Shown: positions 7,353 to 14,746 of the stretch, piece by piece
Numbering within the stretch: the first letter of the stretch is position 1
How the letters are laid out: every line of letters begins with the position of its first letter
Assembly (NCBI GenBank): GCA_903909905.1
Contig: CAIVXP010000308.1
Span: forward strand, 1 to 22,050
Direction: 5' to 3'
Source: Akkermansiaceae bacterium
GTDB lineage: Bacteria; Verrucomicrobiota; Verrucomicrobiia; Verrucomicrobiales; Akkermansiaceae
DNA length: 22,050 nt
Made by a program: the position numbers and the translations under genes
The notes under the pieces: generated by a model
The model's input: only the letters and a program-made list of their open reading frames with translations
Databases searched by the model: none
Told to the model about the DNA's origin: nothing

Positions 7353-7628
7353 ATGAAAAACTCTCTTGCCCGCAAGTTTGCCACCTTCACTCTTGTTGCT
7401 ACCACATGCGCGTTTGGTGGAATTGGCTGCATGACCACCTACGATGCCTATGGACGTCCGGTCCAGTCGGTTGATCCCGGGGCTGCGGCAGTCGGCATCG
7501 CGGCGGCTGGAGTTTTGGGTTATGCACTCGCCAACGATCATAACCATTCCCATCATTACTACCATGGATCGTATCATCGGCCATACGGGTATCGGCCTTA
7601 CGGGTGCCGTCCGCATTACCGGTATTGA
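7353..7628 (+). CDS. Small exported protein or lipoprotein with His/Tyr-rich tail, function unknown
   Basis: The protein has 91 residues from the ATG at 7353, where a normal signal peptide begins (MKNSLARKF, then a hydrophobic run to about 25). A further in-frame ATG at 7329 would add eight residues. Cys26 after GGIG could be a lipid-attachment Cys, but the lipobox is weak. Next come MTTYDAYGRPV, an Ala/Gly-rich hydrophobic stretch (about 46-61) and a tail of about 30 residues dominated by His, Tyr and Arg (for example NDHNHSHHYYHGSYH, then PYGYRPYG repeats). Such tails can bind metals or cell-wall material; here that is inference only. It lies 57 nt after tkt on the same strand and convergent with the next gene. 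Confidence 0.7.
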   Translation: MKNSLARKFATFTLVATTCAFGGIGCMTTYDAYGRPVQSVDPGAAAVGIAAAGVLGYALANDHNHSHHYYHGSYHRPYGYRPYGCRPHYRY

Positions 7629-7665
7629 GATGGTCCGAATGGTTGAGTCGCCCAGGCGCGCCGGT

Positions 7666-8187
7666 TCAAGACAGAGCGATTTTTTCGCGAATCGTGCTTA
7701 GCGTCGATGCTTGCAGAGCTTGCGGAACAACGATTCCGAGGATCAATCGGCCCTGCGCGTGGTTGACTGGTACGAGCTCGAGAAATTGCCCCGCGTGGAC
7801 CAGTAACCGCACGGGTTTGACCGCATCGCGGATCTTCCAGTTGAGGGCCATGCCGCGTGCAGCGAAATGCAGGTGCGTGGAGTCTTCATCGAACAGGACT
7901 TGGCCCTCGAGATTGATCACAAAAACCGCTGTGGCGGCGCAGTGTGCATGTAGCCAGTTGGCGAGAGATTTGAATGTGGGCGTGTCGGTGGATGGCAGTT
8001 CCAGCGCGAGTGCTGAAACGGGTGGGGTAAGGGGGGCGGTTTCGGATGGGGTTTCGGCAAAACCGACGAAGCCGTCACCAAATCCAGACTCTTTGGCACT
8101 TGGTGTGTTTTGTTTGGCTGGTGTGACCAGTCGTTGTGCAAGGCGCCGGACTTCATCCGTGTCGACCCAGGTATCGATGGGGTTCAT
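7666..8187 (-). CDS. Roadblock/LC7-like protein coupled to a ParA-type ATPase
   Basis: The 173-residue protein has a short N-terminal segment (WVDTDEVRRLAQRLV, 7-21), a Ser/Pro-rich linker (about 22-69) and a C-terminal domain of about 100 residues. By eye the domain follows the Roadblock/LC7 order: helix 70-85, strand AVFVINLEGQ, strand, helix, then strands ending LELVPVNHAQG and RLILGIVVP, and a final helix. In bacteria such domains (MglB is one) bind small GTPases and help set cell polarity. Here the partner appears to be the upstream ParA-type ATPase, since the ATG overlaps its TGA (8184-8187). The basic N-terminal helix resembles, in general character only, ParA-activating peptides. The domain call is by pattern, without a search, and function is unproven. 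Confidence 0.6.
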   Translation of the reverse strand: MNPIDTWVDTDEVRRLAQRLVTPAKQNTPSAKESGFGDGFVGFAETPSETAPLTPPVSALALELPSTDTPTFKSLANWLHAHCAATAVFVINLEGQVLFDEDSTHLHFAARGMALNWKIRDAVKPVRLLVHAGQFLELVPVNHAQGRLILGIVVPQALQASTLSTIREKIALS

Positions 8188-8969
8188 GCGTGGCGGGGGG
8201 TGAGGTCGGGTGAGGCGGTTTTGCGGGTGATTTCGCTGCGGATATCGTCGAAGATTTTTCGGATGGGTGCGCCATTTTCCATGACGCCTGCCGGCAATCC
8301 GCGCGCACTGGCTTTGATGAAAATGCCATCGCGCGGCACTTGGCTTTGAAAGACCAGTTCGTTTGGCAACAATTCGCGGAGGGCTTTGGCGGCGTCGGCG
8401 CTGTCTTCGAGGTCCTCCTGAACCATGGTGAGCAAAACGCCAAGAACTTGGAGGCGGGGGTTCATGACGCGCAGTTTGGCAAGTCCGTCGAGTAGCTTGG
8501 GTACGGATCGAATGCCGAGCGGCTCGGCTTGTTGGGGAATGATCACCGCGTCACTGGAGGCAATGACATCGCCCGAGACGCCGAAGAGGCCTGCTGCGGT
8601 GTCAATGAGGCAGAGGTCAAAGCCGCGGCGGGAGATTTGATGGAGAAAAGTACGCACTCTTGCGAGGTGGGCGCCCATGCTGCCGCCGGTGTCATAGTCG
8701 CCCGCCTGGCCGCTGGCCATGAGTGAGAATGTCTCGAGCCGGGTAGGGACGATCAATTGGTCGAGCGTGAGGCCGGGGTCGGCGAGGTTATCGTAGAAGC
8801 CTGCGAGCAATCTCGATTGGCGGGTGAGCGAGAGGCCGACGGAACCCTGCGGGTCGGCATCGATCAGGAGGGTACGAATACCTGCCAGCGCGAAGGCGTG
8901 GGCGAGGTTGATTGAGACGGTGGTTTTTCCCACTCCGCCTTTTTGGCTGGATACGGCAATGCTAATCAC
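8184..8969 (-). CDS. ParA/MinD-family ATPase (orphan, no ParB nearby)
   Basis: The 261-residue P-loop ATPase carries the deviant Walker A with signature lysine, KGGVGKTT (10-17), switch I/Walker A' LLIDADPQGS (34-43) and Walker B LCLIDTAAGL (about 118-127). PQQAEPLGIRSVPKLLDGL and VLGVLLTMV follow, as in Soj/ParA proteins. These ATPases dimerise with ATP, often on DNA, and position plasmids, chromosomes or protein cargo. The start is GTG and the N-terminus, MISIAVSSQKGG, is the standard one. No parB, parS-like site or replication gene is visible. The only linked gene is the Roadblock-like gene overlapping its stop, so a cargo or polarity role is more likely than plasmid partition. It is divergent from the DUF255-like lipoprotein gene. 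Confidence 0.93.
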   Translation of the reverse strand: MISIAVSSQKGGVGKTTVSINLAHAFALAGIRTLLIDADPQGSVGLSLTRQSRLLAGFYDNLADPGLTLDQLIVPTRLETFSLMASGQAGDYDTGGSMGAHLARVRTFLHQISRRGFDLCLIDTAAGLFGVSGDVIASSDAVIIPQQAEPLGIRSVPKLLDGLAKLRVMNPRLQVLGVLLTMVQEDLEDSADAAKALRELLPNELVFQSQVPRDGIFIKASARGLPAGVMENGAPIRKIFDDIRSEITRKTASPDLTPRHA

Positions 8970-9034
8970 GCGATTGTTAAATTTGCTGCCAAAAGATAGC
9001 TTTGGCTTGCCACATCGGAAGTCTTTTCTTCATT

Positions 9035-9063
9035 TTGCGATACCAACTGAGAATTGCTATGCG
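9035..9063 (+). promoter_or_regulatory. Possible sigma70-type promoter for the DUF255-like lipoprotein gene
   Basis: TTGCGA (9035-9040) and TATGCG (9058-9063) are separated by exactly 17 nt and lie about 20 nt before the chosen ATG at 9084. The boxes match the consensus at only 4 and 3 of 6 positions, so this is a weak candidate. Confidence 0.2.
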
Positions 9064-9083
9064 AGACTCAGAAACCCAATTTT

Positions 9084-11255
9084 ATGAACAGTCTGAAATT
9101 TCAAACCCGGGTCAGCGTATTCACCCTTTTTCTGGTGTTACTTTTCGGTTCCAGCTCTTGTCGCCGGAAGCTTGATTCGGGTAAGGGAGCGAGTCCCTCC
9201 CTGGCGGATTTGCCGGCGGAGCTCCAAGCCAATGCTTTGGGTTCGTTACCTGGAGCACTTTACAGTAGCCAGGCCTCGTCGCCGATCCACTGGCAGCCTT
9301 GGATTAAGGAGACTTTTGAGCATGCGAAATCGACCAATCGCATGCTTTTCTGTGTGATTGCCCTTCCTCAACAAGGAAGATGCCAGGCGGTGTTGAACCA
9401 ACTCACGCGGGACGCCTCCATCGTGACCGCGATCAATGAGCAATATGTGCCGATTTTGATTGATGGCGATGCATGTCGCGAGATTGCGCTGCTGGTGCCG
9501 GATCTTTGCGCCCAGATCAACAGTCCCGTTCAGCTGCCGTTTTTCATGTGGCTCACTTACGAAGGAAATCCTGTGGCATGGATACCGGTTCAAGTTTCGG
9601 AGACCGAGACCACGGCGGATTTGTTCAATAAATCCCATGAGGTGATCTCGCAAATGTGGCGCGATTCAAAACACTACGTTCTTAAGAATAGCGCGATGGA
9701 CAACGAGGCGCGGCGCAGTCAGTTTCGTGAGCGCAAGCTTAGCAAAGTGGCGAGTCAGCAGCCGCAGATTGATGCGGTCCGCGGCTTGCGCCAACTGGCA
9801 ACTCTGTACGACCCTTTATCGAGAAATCTTGATGAGTCCGGCGGCCTGTTTCCCGCGAGCTCGCTTGAGTTGATTGCATCGGTGTCACGTCGTCCTGGTT
9901 TGCCCCTCGATTTGCGAGAGAAGTGTCTTGAAATGACGCGCGGCCTGACTGATGACCTGATGCCTAGCGCGATGTTTGATCCGCTTGAAGGTGGTTTTTT
10001 TGTTTCGAGAATGGGCAGGACTTGGTCCCTGCCGAATTTTTCATTCGATTGTCCGTCCCAAGCGAGGGCGGTGGTGGCGTTGATCGAGGTTTATCGAAGC
10101 ACGGGGGACAAACGGGCACTGGACAGGGCATTTGATGCCATCAGTTTTGCAGAAAAAAAGTTTTCCACGCCGGATGGTCTTTTTTCGATCGGGCTTGAGT
10201 TGCCGCAGGACAAAGACAAATGGATGTGGACTGTTGATGAGGTTGAAAAGTTGCTGGGGCCCGAGGATGCCGCTTGGTGGATCAAGGCTACAGGGATGGA
10301 AAGGCTCGGCAATTTGCCATCGGAAGATGATCCGAAAAGGACCTTCTTTCGCAAGAACACAATCGGCATGAAGGCGACGGTCGAAGAGATCGCGGCGAGT
10401 TTGTCGTTGGGGGTGGAGGAGTTCCGCCCGCGCTACAATCTCGCGCGGGCAAAGCTGCTGGCAGCGCGTGAGGCCCGTCTTGGACCTGTGCGCCGCGACA
10501 ACTGCGCACATGCGGGCGCGACTTTTCGCATGGTATCGGCCTACGCGGCTGCCTTTGCTGCAAGCGGTGCTGATGTTTATCGTGACAAGGCGGTAGCCCT
10601 GCTCAAGCATGCAAGAGAGGCCTTTGCGGTCGGGCCGCAGCTTCGCATGTACAACAAGGAAGCCCCGGATTCGGTCGGCGCCGGTCGCGCGTTTCTATAC
10701 GCGCTGTGCTTGCAGTCTGTGCTTGATGTGGCGGCGATCACGCTCGACGACACTTGGTACATTTGGTCGGAGGATGTGGCAACGACGCTTGCCGAATTGT
10801 TCATTGGCGATTCCTTCCTGAAGGAATGTCCCGACAGTGCCAAATTGATCGATTTGCGGATCACCGACCTTGCCATGATTTTTGATGACTCAACCTGCGG
10901 ATTGCTCTCGATGGCGGAGGGACGTCTTGCTGAATTGGGAAGGCCGTTGGTTGCGAAGTTGAGCGATTTGGCAACGCCCTTGCCTGTTATTGCGATCGAG
11001 AGACCGATCATGCACACCGATCTCATTCTGGCTACGATCGTTCGGCATTACAAGGTGAGCGTTATCATGGGCACCAAAGTGTCCGATGAGTTGGCGCGAG
11101 CCGTTGAACAACTCTCGCCGAGGCTCATTCACAGGCGCGTGAGAAATGCGGGTGAGGATGTACCGGAAGGCGCGGTCAAAATCGTCTTTGCCGATGGCAC
11201 GGAGAAGATCGCGCACACGGCCGGGGACCTACGGCAAGGCGTCTTGCCGGAGTGA
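9084..11255 (+). CDS. Lipoprotein resembling a degenerate DUF255/YyaL (thioredoxin-like plus glycosidase-like barrel) protein
   Basis: The 723 residues begin with a signal peptide ending LLFGSSSC (probable lipidated Cys26), so the protein is likely anchored in the envelope. Residues 66-150 echo the DUF255 thioredoxin-like domain: SPIHWQPWIKETFEHAK and INEQYVPILIDGD align with the usual NPVDWYPW...EEAF and NEHFVSIKVDRE. The CHWC active site is replaced by a stretch containing PQQGRC, leaving one Cys. The rest follows the YyaL alpha/alpha-barrel: DPLEGGFFVSRMGRTWSLPNFSFD (where GGF...HFEKM is usual), TPDGLFSIGLE, DEVEKLLGPEDAAWW and ARAKLLAAREARLGPVRRDN. Its catalytic-looking motifs are eroded. 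I infer a secreted, non-redox relative. A second in-frame ATG at 9054 would put residues before the signal peptide. The PTPDL-type gene follows after 53 nt. Confidence 0.72.
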   Translation: MNSLKFQTRVSVFTLFLVLLFGSSSCRRKLDSGKGASPSLADLPAELQANALGSLPGALYSSQASSPIHWQPWIKETFEHAKSTNRMLFCVIALPQQGRCQAVLNQLTRDASIVTAINEQYVPILIDGDACREIALLVPDLCAQINSPVQLPFFMWLTYEGNPVAWIPVQVSETETTADLFNKSHEVISQMWRDSKHYVLKNSAMDNEARRSQFRERKLSKVASQQPQIDAVRGLRQLATLYDPLSRNLDESGGLFPASSLELIASVSRRPGLPLDLREKCLEMTRGLTDDLMPSAMFDPLEGGFFVSRMGRTWSLPNFSFDCPSQARAVVALIEVYRSTGDKRALDRAFDAISFAEKKFSTPDGLFSIGLELPQDKDKWMWTVDEVEKLLGPEDAAWWIKATGMERLGNLPSEDDPKRTFFRKNTIGMKATVEEIAASLSLGVEEFRPRYNLARAKLLAAREARLGPVRRDNCAHAGATFRMVSAYAAAFAASGADVYRDKAVALLKHAREAFAVGPQLRMYNKEAPDSVGAGRAFLYALCLQSVLDVAAITLDDTWYIWSEDVATTLAELFIGDSFLKECPDSAKLIDLRITDLAMIFDDSTCGLLSMAEGRLAELGRPLVAKLSDLATPLPVIAIERPIMHTDLILATIVRHYKVSVIMGTKVSDELARAVEQLSPRLIHRRVRNAGEDVPEGAVKIVFADGTEKIAHTAGDLRQGVLPE

Positions 11256-11308
11256 GTTCTTTAGGCTATCCTGTTGAGGGAATTTTGTATTTGTTTCTCC
11301 GTGTCCGC

Positions 11309-12463
11309 ATGAATCACCGATTTTCCTTTTTCTTGGTTTGTTTGTTTGGCTCCGGATGTCTGATGGCTGACGTGCTAGTGATGAAATCGGGAGAGCAGCT
11401 TGAATGTCTGGTGCTTGCGGAAGATGCGGCGAGCTACAGGGTGGAGGTTAGGGTTTCGGCTAGTATCAGAGACGAGCGATTGATACCCAAAGACAAGGTG
11501 CTTGATGTCAAGCGGGCAGCGGTGGCTCCTGAAGCCTTTCAGAAAATTTCCAAATACGTACCCACACCGGATTTGCTCACGTTGCAGGATTATGAGCGCA
11601 GGATGTATGAGGTAGAAAAGTTCATCAACGACACATCAAGTTCCCCGCATACGGATCAGGCAAAAGCGATGCTTGCAACCTTGAAGCAAGAGGCCAACGA
11701 ATTGCTGGTTGGTGCCACGAAGATTCATGGCAAAATGGTGAGCGCTGAAGACTTTAGTTTGGATGCTTTCGACATGGATGCGCGTGTTGCGGAGATACGG
11801 ATTCGGCGACTTATTGAAGTGGGCGCTTGTGTGCAGGCATTGCGGGCCTTTGAGGACTTTGAAAGAGATTTTGCACAAAGCGAGGTGCGCAAGAGCTTAC
11901 TGCCCAGGATGAAACAAGTGGTACGGGCCTTTGCGTCGGAGCTTGAGGAAATGCAGTCGACGCTTGATCTCCGGTTGAGAGAGCGGGAGATCGGTTTGCA
12001 GCGTATGTCGCCGATACCGCGGCGTGATGCGGAGCAAGCGATCAATGATGAAGCTTCGCAGCTTGCTGCGATCAACAAGGCAGAGAAAGATGCGAAGGCC
12101 AATTGGCTAACGGTGGATGCTTATTCTAAGGTTTCGATTCAGGAGAATCTGGCTCGCGCAAAGAAGGAAGATGCCAGGCTGGCGGCGACGGTTGGCCAGA
12201 AATCAGCCGATGGGGGTAGGATCTTTCGAGATGCCTTGCGGTCGGTGCGAGCAGCTGATAAAAACAGCCCGTCGGTTGCTGCTTCGATCGAAATGGCGAA
12301 ATTGGCGATGTTGCCGGATCGCTACATTGCGCTTCTGCAAGCAGAGGCCGACGCCAAGCAGTCGGAAGATGTAATATCCGCCACTGTAGCCGAACCTAAC
12401 GCGGAGACCAAACCTGCTGCAGAAACAAAATCTCCTGGAGGCGCCAAGTCGGTGGCCAAATGA
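11309..12463 (+). CDS. Secreted PTPDL-motif protein, function unknown
   Basis: The protein has 384 residues from the ATG at 11309, where a signal peptide begins (MNHRFSFFLVCLFGSGCLMA). Cleavage after LMA (20) or lipidation at Cys17 are both possible. Mature residues 21-70 form a small beta-rich segment (DVLVMKSGEQLECLVL, with VLDVKR further on), followed by YVPTPDLLTLQDYE with the PTPDL motif at 85-89. The remainder is long and alpha-helical, rich in Glu, Lys, Arg and Ala, probably coiled-coil in part, and ends in a low-complexity Ala/Glu/Lys tail. I recall 'PTPDL family protein' as an annotation of unknown function in Verrucomicrobiota. An earlier in-frame ATG at 11252 overlaps the previous stop but would put 19 residues before the signal peptide. 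hisB starts 30 nt after it. Confidence 0.72.
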   Translation: MNHRFSFFLVCLFGSGCLMADVLVMKSGEQLECLVLAEDAASYRVEVRVSASIRDERLIPKDKVLDVKRAAVAPEAFQKISKYVPTPDLLTLQDYERRMYEVEKFINDTSSSPHTDQAKAMLATLKQEANELLVGATKIHGKMVSAEDFSLDAFDMDARVAEIRIRRLIEVGACVQALRAFEDFERDFAQSEVRKSLLPRMKQVVRAFASELEEMQSTLDLRLREREIGLQRMSPIPRRDAEQAINDEASQLAAINKAEKDAKANWLTVDAYSKVSIQENLARAKKEDARLAATVGQKSADGGRIFRDALRSVRAADKNSPSVAASIEMAKLAMLPDRYIALLQAEADAKQSEDVISATVAEPNAETKPAAETKSPGGAKSVAK

Positions 12464-12493
12464 AGCAAGTCCCAATACTCACCCTATATCATC

Positions 12494-13084
12494 ATGACCC
12501 CACGTAGTGCCAAGCGCAGTCGCAAGACAGCGGAGACCCAGATTGACCTCGCGATCCTGATTGATGGTTCGGGTGAGTCCTCGATTGATACCGGTGTGCC
12601 TTTTTTTGATCACATGCTGACCCTGTTTTCAAAGCACGGACTTTTTGACATCAGCCTCAAGACCGTGGGTGACATCGATGTCGACATCCATCACACGGTG
12701 GAGGACACGGGCATTGTGATCGGCGACTGCCTGCGTGAAGCCCTTGGTGAAAAGGTTGGCATTCGTCGCTACGGGTGCGCGTATTTGCCGATGGATGAAA
12801 CATTGGCGCGGGTGGTGGTGGATCTCAGCAACCGTCCGCATCTTGAGTTTCGCGCGCCGGCCGGGACGCCATCGGCTCCGAACATGCCATTTTCATTGGT
12901 GGAGGAATTTTGTCGCGCGGTAGCGTCCAATCTGAGGGCGAACATCCACATTGAGCTGCTCTACGGCAGAGATGGTCACCACATTGCCGAGGCGGTGTTC
13001 AAGGGGCTTGCCCGCGCGTTGCGCGATGCCTGTGAGATCGACCCCAGGGTTAAAGGGATCCCCAGCACCAAGGATGCGCTGTGA
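12494..13084 (+). CDS. hisB: Imidazoleglycerol-phosphate dehydratase
   Basis: The Mn-dependent enzyme dehydrates imidazole glycerol phosphate to imidazole acetol phosphate (histidine synthesis). The 196 residues match the monofunctional form, with no phosphatase domain fused. Conserved motifs: GVPFFDHML (34-42), the first metal motif HHTVED (66-71), MDETLARVVVDLSNRP, and the second metal motif HHIAEA (162-167), followed by KGLARALRDAC. Its TGA overlaps the GTG of hisH by 4 nt, so the two are translationally coupled. hisA, hisF and the other histidine genes are not in the window. No attenuator with a His-rich leader peptide was seen upstream. Confidence 0.97.
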   Translation: MTPRSAKRSRKTAETQIDLAILIDGSGESSIDTGVPFFDHMLTLFSKHGLFDISLKTVGDIDVDIHHTVEDTGIVIGDCLREALGEKVGIRRYGCAYLPMDETLARVVVDLSNRPHLEFRAPAGTPSAPNMPFSLVEEFCRAVASNLRANIHIELLYGRDGHHIAEAVFKGLARALRDACEIDPRVKGIPSTKDAL

Positions 13085-13695
13085 AGGTAGCCTTGATTGA
13101 TTACGGCGCGGGCAATCTGCGCAGTGTTGCCAATGCCTTGCGGGCCTTGGGTGTTGAGCCTGAGATCGTTGCAAATGCTGGCGAGCTTGATGGCGCGACG
13201 CATCTTCTGCTTCCCGGTGTTGGATCTTTTGGCGATTGCATGGCGCAGCTGGAGAAGCGCGGGCTTACCGATCTCATCCGCGAGTGGGTATCCGCCGGGC
13301 GGCCGTATCTCGGCATTTGTTTGGGGTACCAAATTCTCTTTGATGCAAGCGATGAAAGTCCTGGAGTGTCGGGACTTGGATTGTTTCGCGGACGTGTGCG
13401 GCGCTTTACCGAATCGCCGGGTTTGAAGATCCCGCACATGGGTTGGAATTCCGCGATGCTGGCGAGAGCGGATCTCAAGAACTGGCTGAGTCTCGGTGAG
13501 GCGCCGTATTTTTACTTCGTCCACTCGTACTTCCCCGTGCCCGAGGATGGGGCGATCATTGCTTCCCGCACGGCATATGGTGTGGATGAATTTGCATCGG
13601 CCATTGAGGTAGGCACCGTTCTCGCCTGCCAGTTTCACCCGGAGAAAAGTCAGAATGCCGGTCTGCGCCTGATCGGAAATTTTCTCGGCCTCTAG
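13081..13695 (+). CDS. hisH: Imidazole glycerol phosphate synthase, glutamine amidotransferase subunit
   Basis: The 204-residue class I glutaminase supplies ammonia to HisF. The nucleophile is in GICLGYQIL (Cys80), and the other triad members are in FHPEKS (His186, Glu188). The N-terminus VALIDYGAGNLRSV and LLLPGVGSFGDCM, IPHMGWNS and YFVHSYFP are all typical. The start is GTG, overlapping the hisB stop. The partner hisF must lie elsewhere. The gene ends in a convergent region with pdxA. That region (13696-13780) is AT-rich, holds an 8-nt inverted pair at its ends (CTAGAGCA and TGCTCTAG, 13692-13699 and 13777-13784), and has no U-tract terminator. Confidence 0.97.
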   Translation: MKVALIDYGAGNLRSVANALRALGVEPEIVANAGELDGATHLLLPGVGSFGDCMAQLEKRGLTDLIREWVSAGRPYLGICLGYQILFDASDESPGVSGLGLFRGRVRRFTESPGLKIPHMGWNSAMLARADLKNWLSLGEAPYFYFVHSYFPVPEDGAIIASRTAYGVDEFASAIEVGTVLACQFHPEKSQNAGLRLIGNFLGL

Positions 13696-13780
13696 AGCAT
13701 ATTGTCGTATCCGTAGCCGTTGATGAATGGGATGCAAAAAAATTCGAGGTAGTAGTGATTTTAAATTTTCGCAAACTGCT

Positions 13781-14638
13781 CTAGCCTACAAGTTCGCATG
13801 CCAGTTTGATGGCGGAGATCATTGATGAGGGATCGGCCTTGTTTTTTCCCGCAATATCATAGGCGGTACCGTGGTCCGGGCTGGTGCGTATGACGGGTAG
13901 TCCGAGCGTGACATTGACTGCGTTTTCGAAGTCGAGAAGCTTGAGGGGAATTAGGCCTTGGTCGTGGTACATGGCCAGTACCGCATCGAATGCACCCTGA
14001 GCAGCATTGCGAAAGATGGCATCGGGAACGCCCGGTCCGGAAAACTTGGCGATTTGCAGTTCGTTGAGGGCCTTGATGGCCGGAGCGATGATTTGTAGTT
14101 CCTCGTCACCAAACTCACCGTTTTCACCGGCATGCGGGTTGAGTCCGGCGACGGCTATCCGCGGATTGGTGATGCCACGTTTTTGGAGGAATTCCGCTGT
14201 GAGCGAGCCAATGTTGAAAATCGAATCAAAAGTGAGCAAACTCGGTACGCGTGCGAGCGGTTCGTGAATGGTTGCCAAGCCTACCGTCAGATGACTGCCA
14301 GTGAGTAACATGCCGAAGCGTGAGACACCAAAGGCGTGGGCAAAGAACTCCGTTTGACCGGGGAACTCGAAACCGACGGCTTTGAGTTGATGTTTGCAGA
14401 CGGGGCCGGTGACCACTCCGGCGGCATGGCCGTTCTTGAGTTCACTCACGGCGAATTTAAGAGCCTCAAGCGCAGCGGCGGCTGATTGCGCATCGGGTCT
14501 CCCTGGGATGGTGGTGCCGCATTTGCCGATGATTTCGAAATCGTGTTCCTGCGGGAGTTGGCCAGAGGCAAGTGCGAGATCGACGATTTCCGGCCCAATG
14601 CCGGCAGGGTCGCCAAGGGTGATGAGGATGCGTGCCAC
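13781..14638 (-). CDS. pdxA: 4-hydroxythreonine-4-phosphate dehydrogenase (PdxA), compact form
   Basis: The enzyme oxidises 4-phosphohydroxy-threonine in PLP synthesis. Motifs: ITLGDPAGIGPEI (6-18), GVVTGPVCK (74-82), FPGQTEFF (92-99), VAGLNPHAGENG, VLAMYHDQGLIPLK, NVTLGLPVIRTSPDHGTAYDIAG and a C-terminal KADPSSMISAI. From the GTG at 14638 it has 285 residues. Classical PdxA has about 330; roughly 40 residues are missing between the N-terminal strand and the TGP motif. The His of the usual GHTEF motif, which I recall as one of three metal ligands, is Gln95 here; the other two His are kept. An ATG at 14680 would add 14 residues before the natural N-terminus. It is convergent with hisH and divergent from the next gene. 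Confidence 0.9.
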   Translation of the reverse strand: MARILITLGDPAGIGPEIVDLALASGQLPQEHDFEIIGKCGTTIPGRPDAQSAAAALEALKFAVSELKNGHAAGVVTGPVCKHQLKAVGFEFPGQTEFFAHAFGVSRFGMLLTGSHLTVGLATIHEPLARVPSLLTFDSIFNIGSLTAEFLQKRGITNPRIAVAGLNPHAGENGEFGDEELQIIAPAIKALNELQIAKFSGPGVPDAIFRNAAQGAFDAVLAMYHDQGLIPLKLLDFENAVNVTLGLPVIRTSPDHGTAYDIAGKNKADPSSMISAIKLACELVG

Positions 14639-14746
14639 GTTTGAAGAATCCCTGCGATGGCCCGTTATGCCAAGTGGCAATCGGTGGAAATTTCTATCTC
14701 ATGGCTTGCCGGGCAGGGACTGCAAGACTATGAAGGCTCTAAGAAT

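Noticed and set aside
8184..8969. Plasmid or prophage partition locus
   Set aside because: There is no parB, replication gene, integrase or phage gene nearby; the neighbours are chromosomal housekeeping genes.
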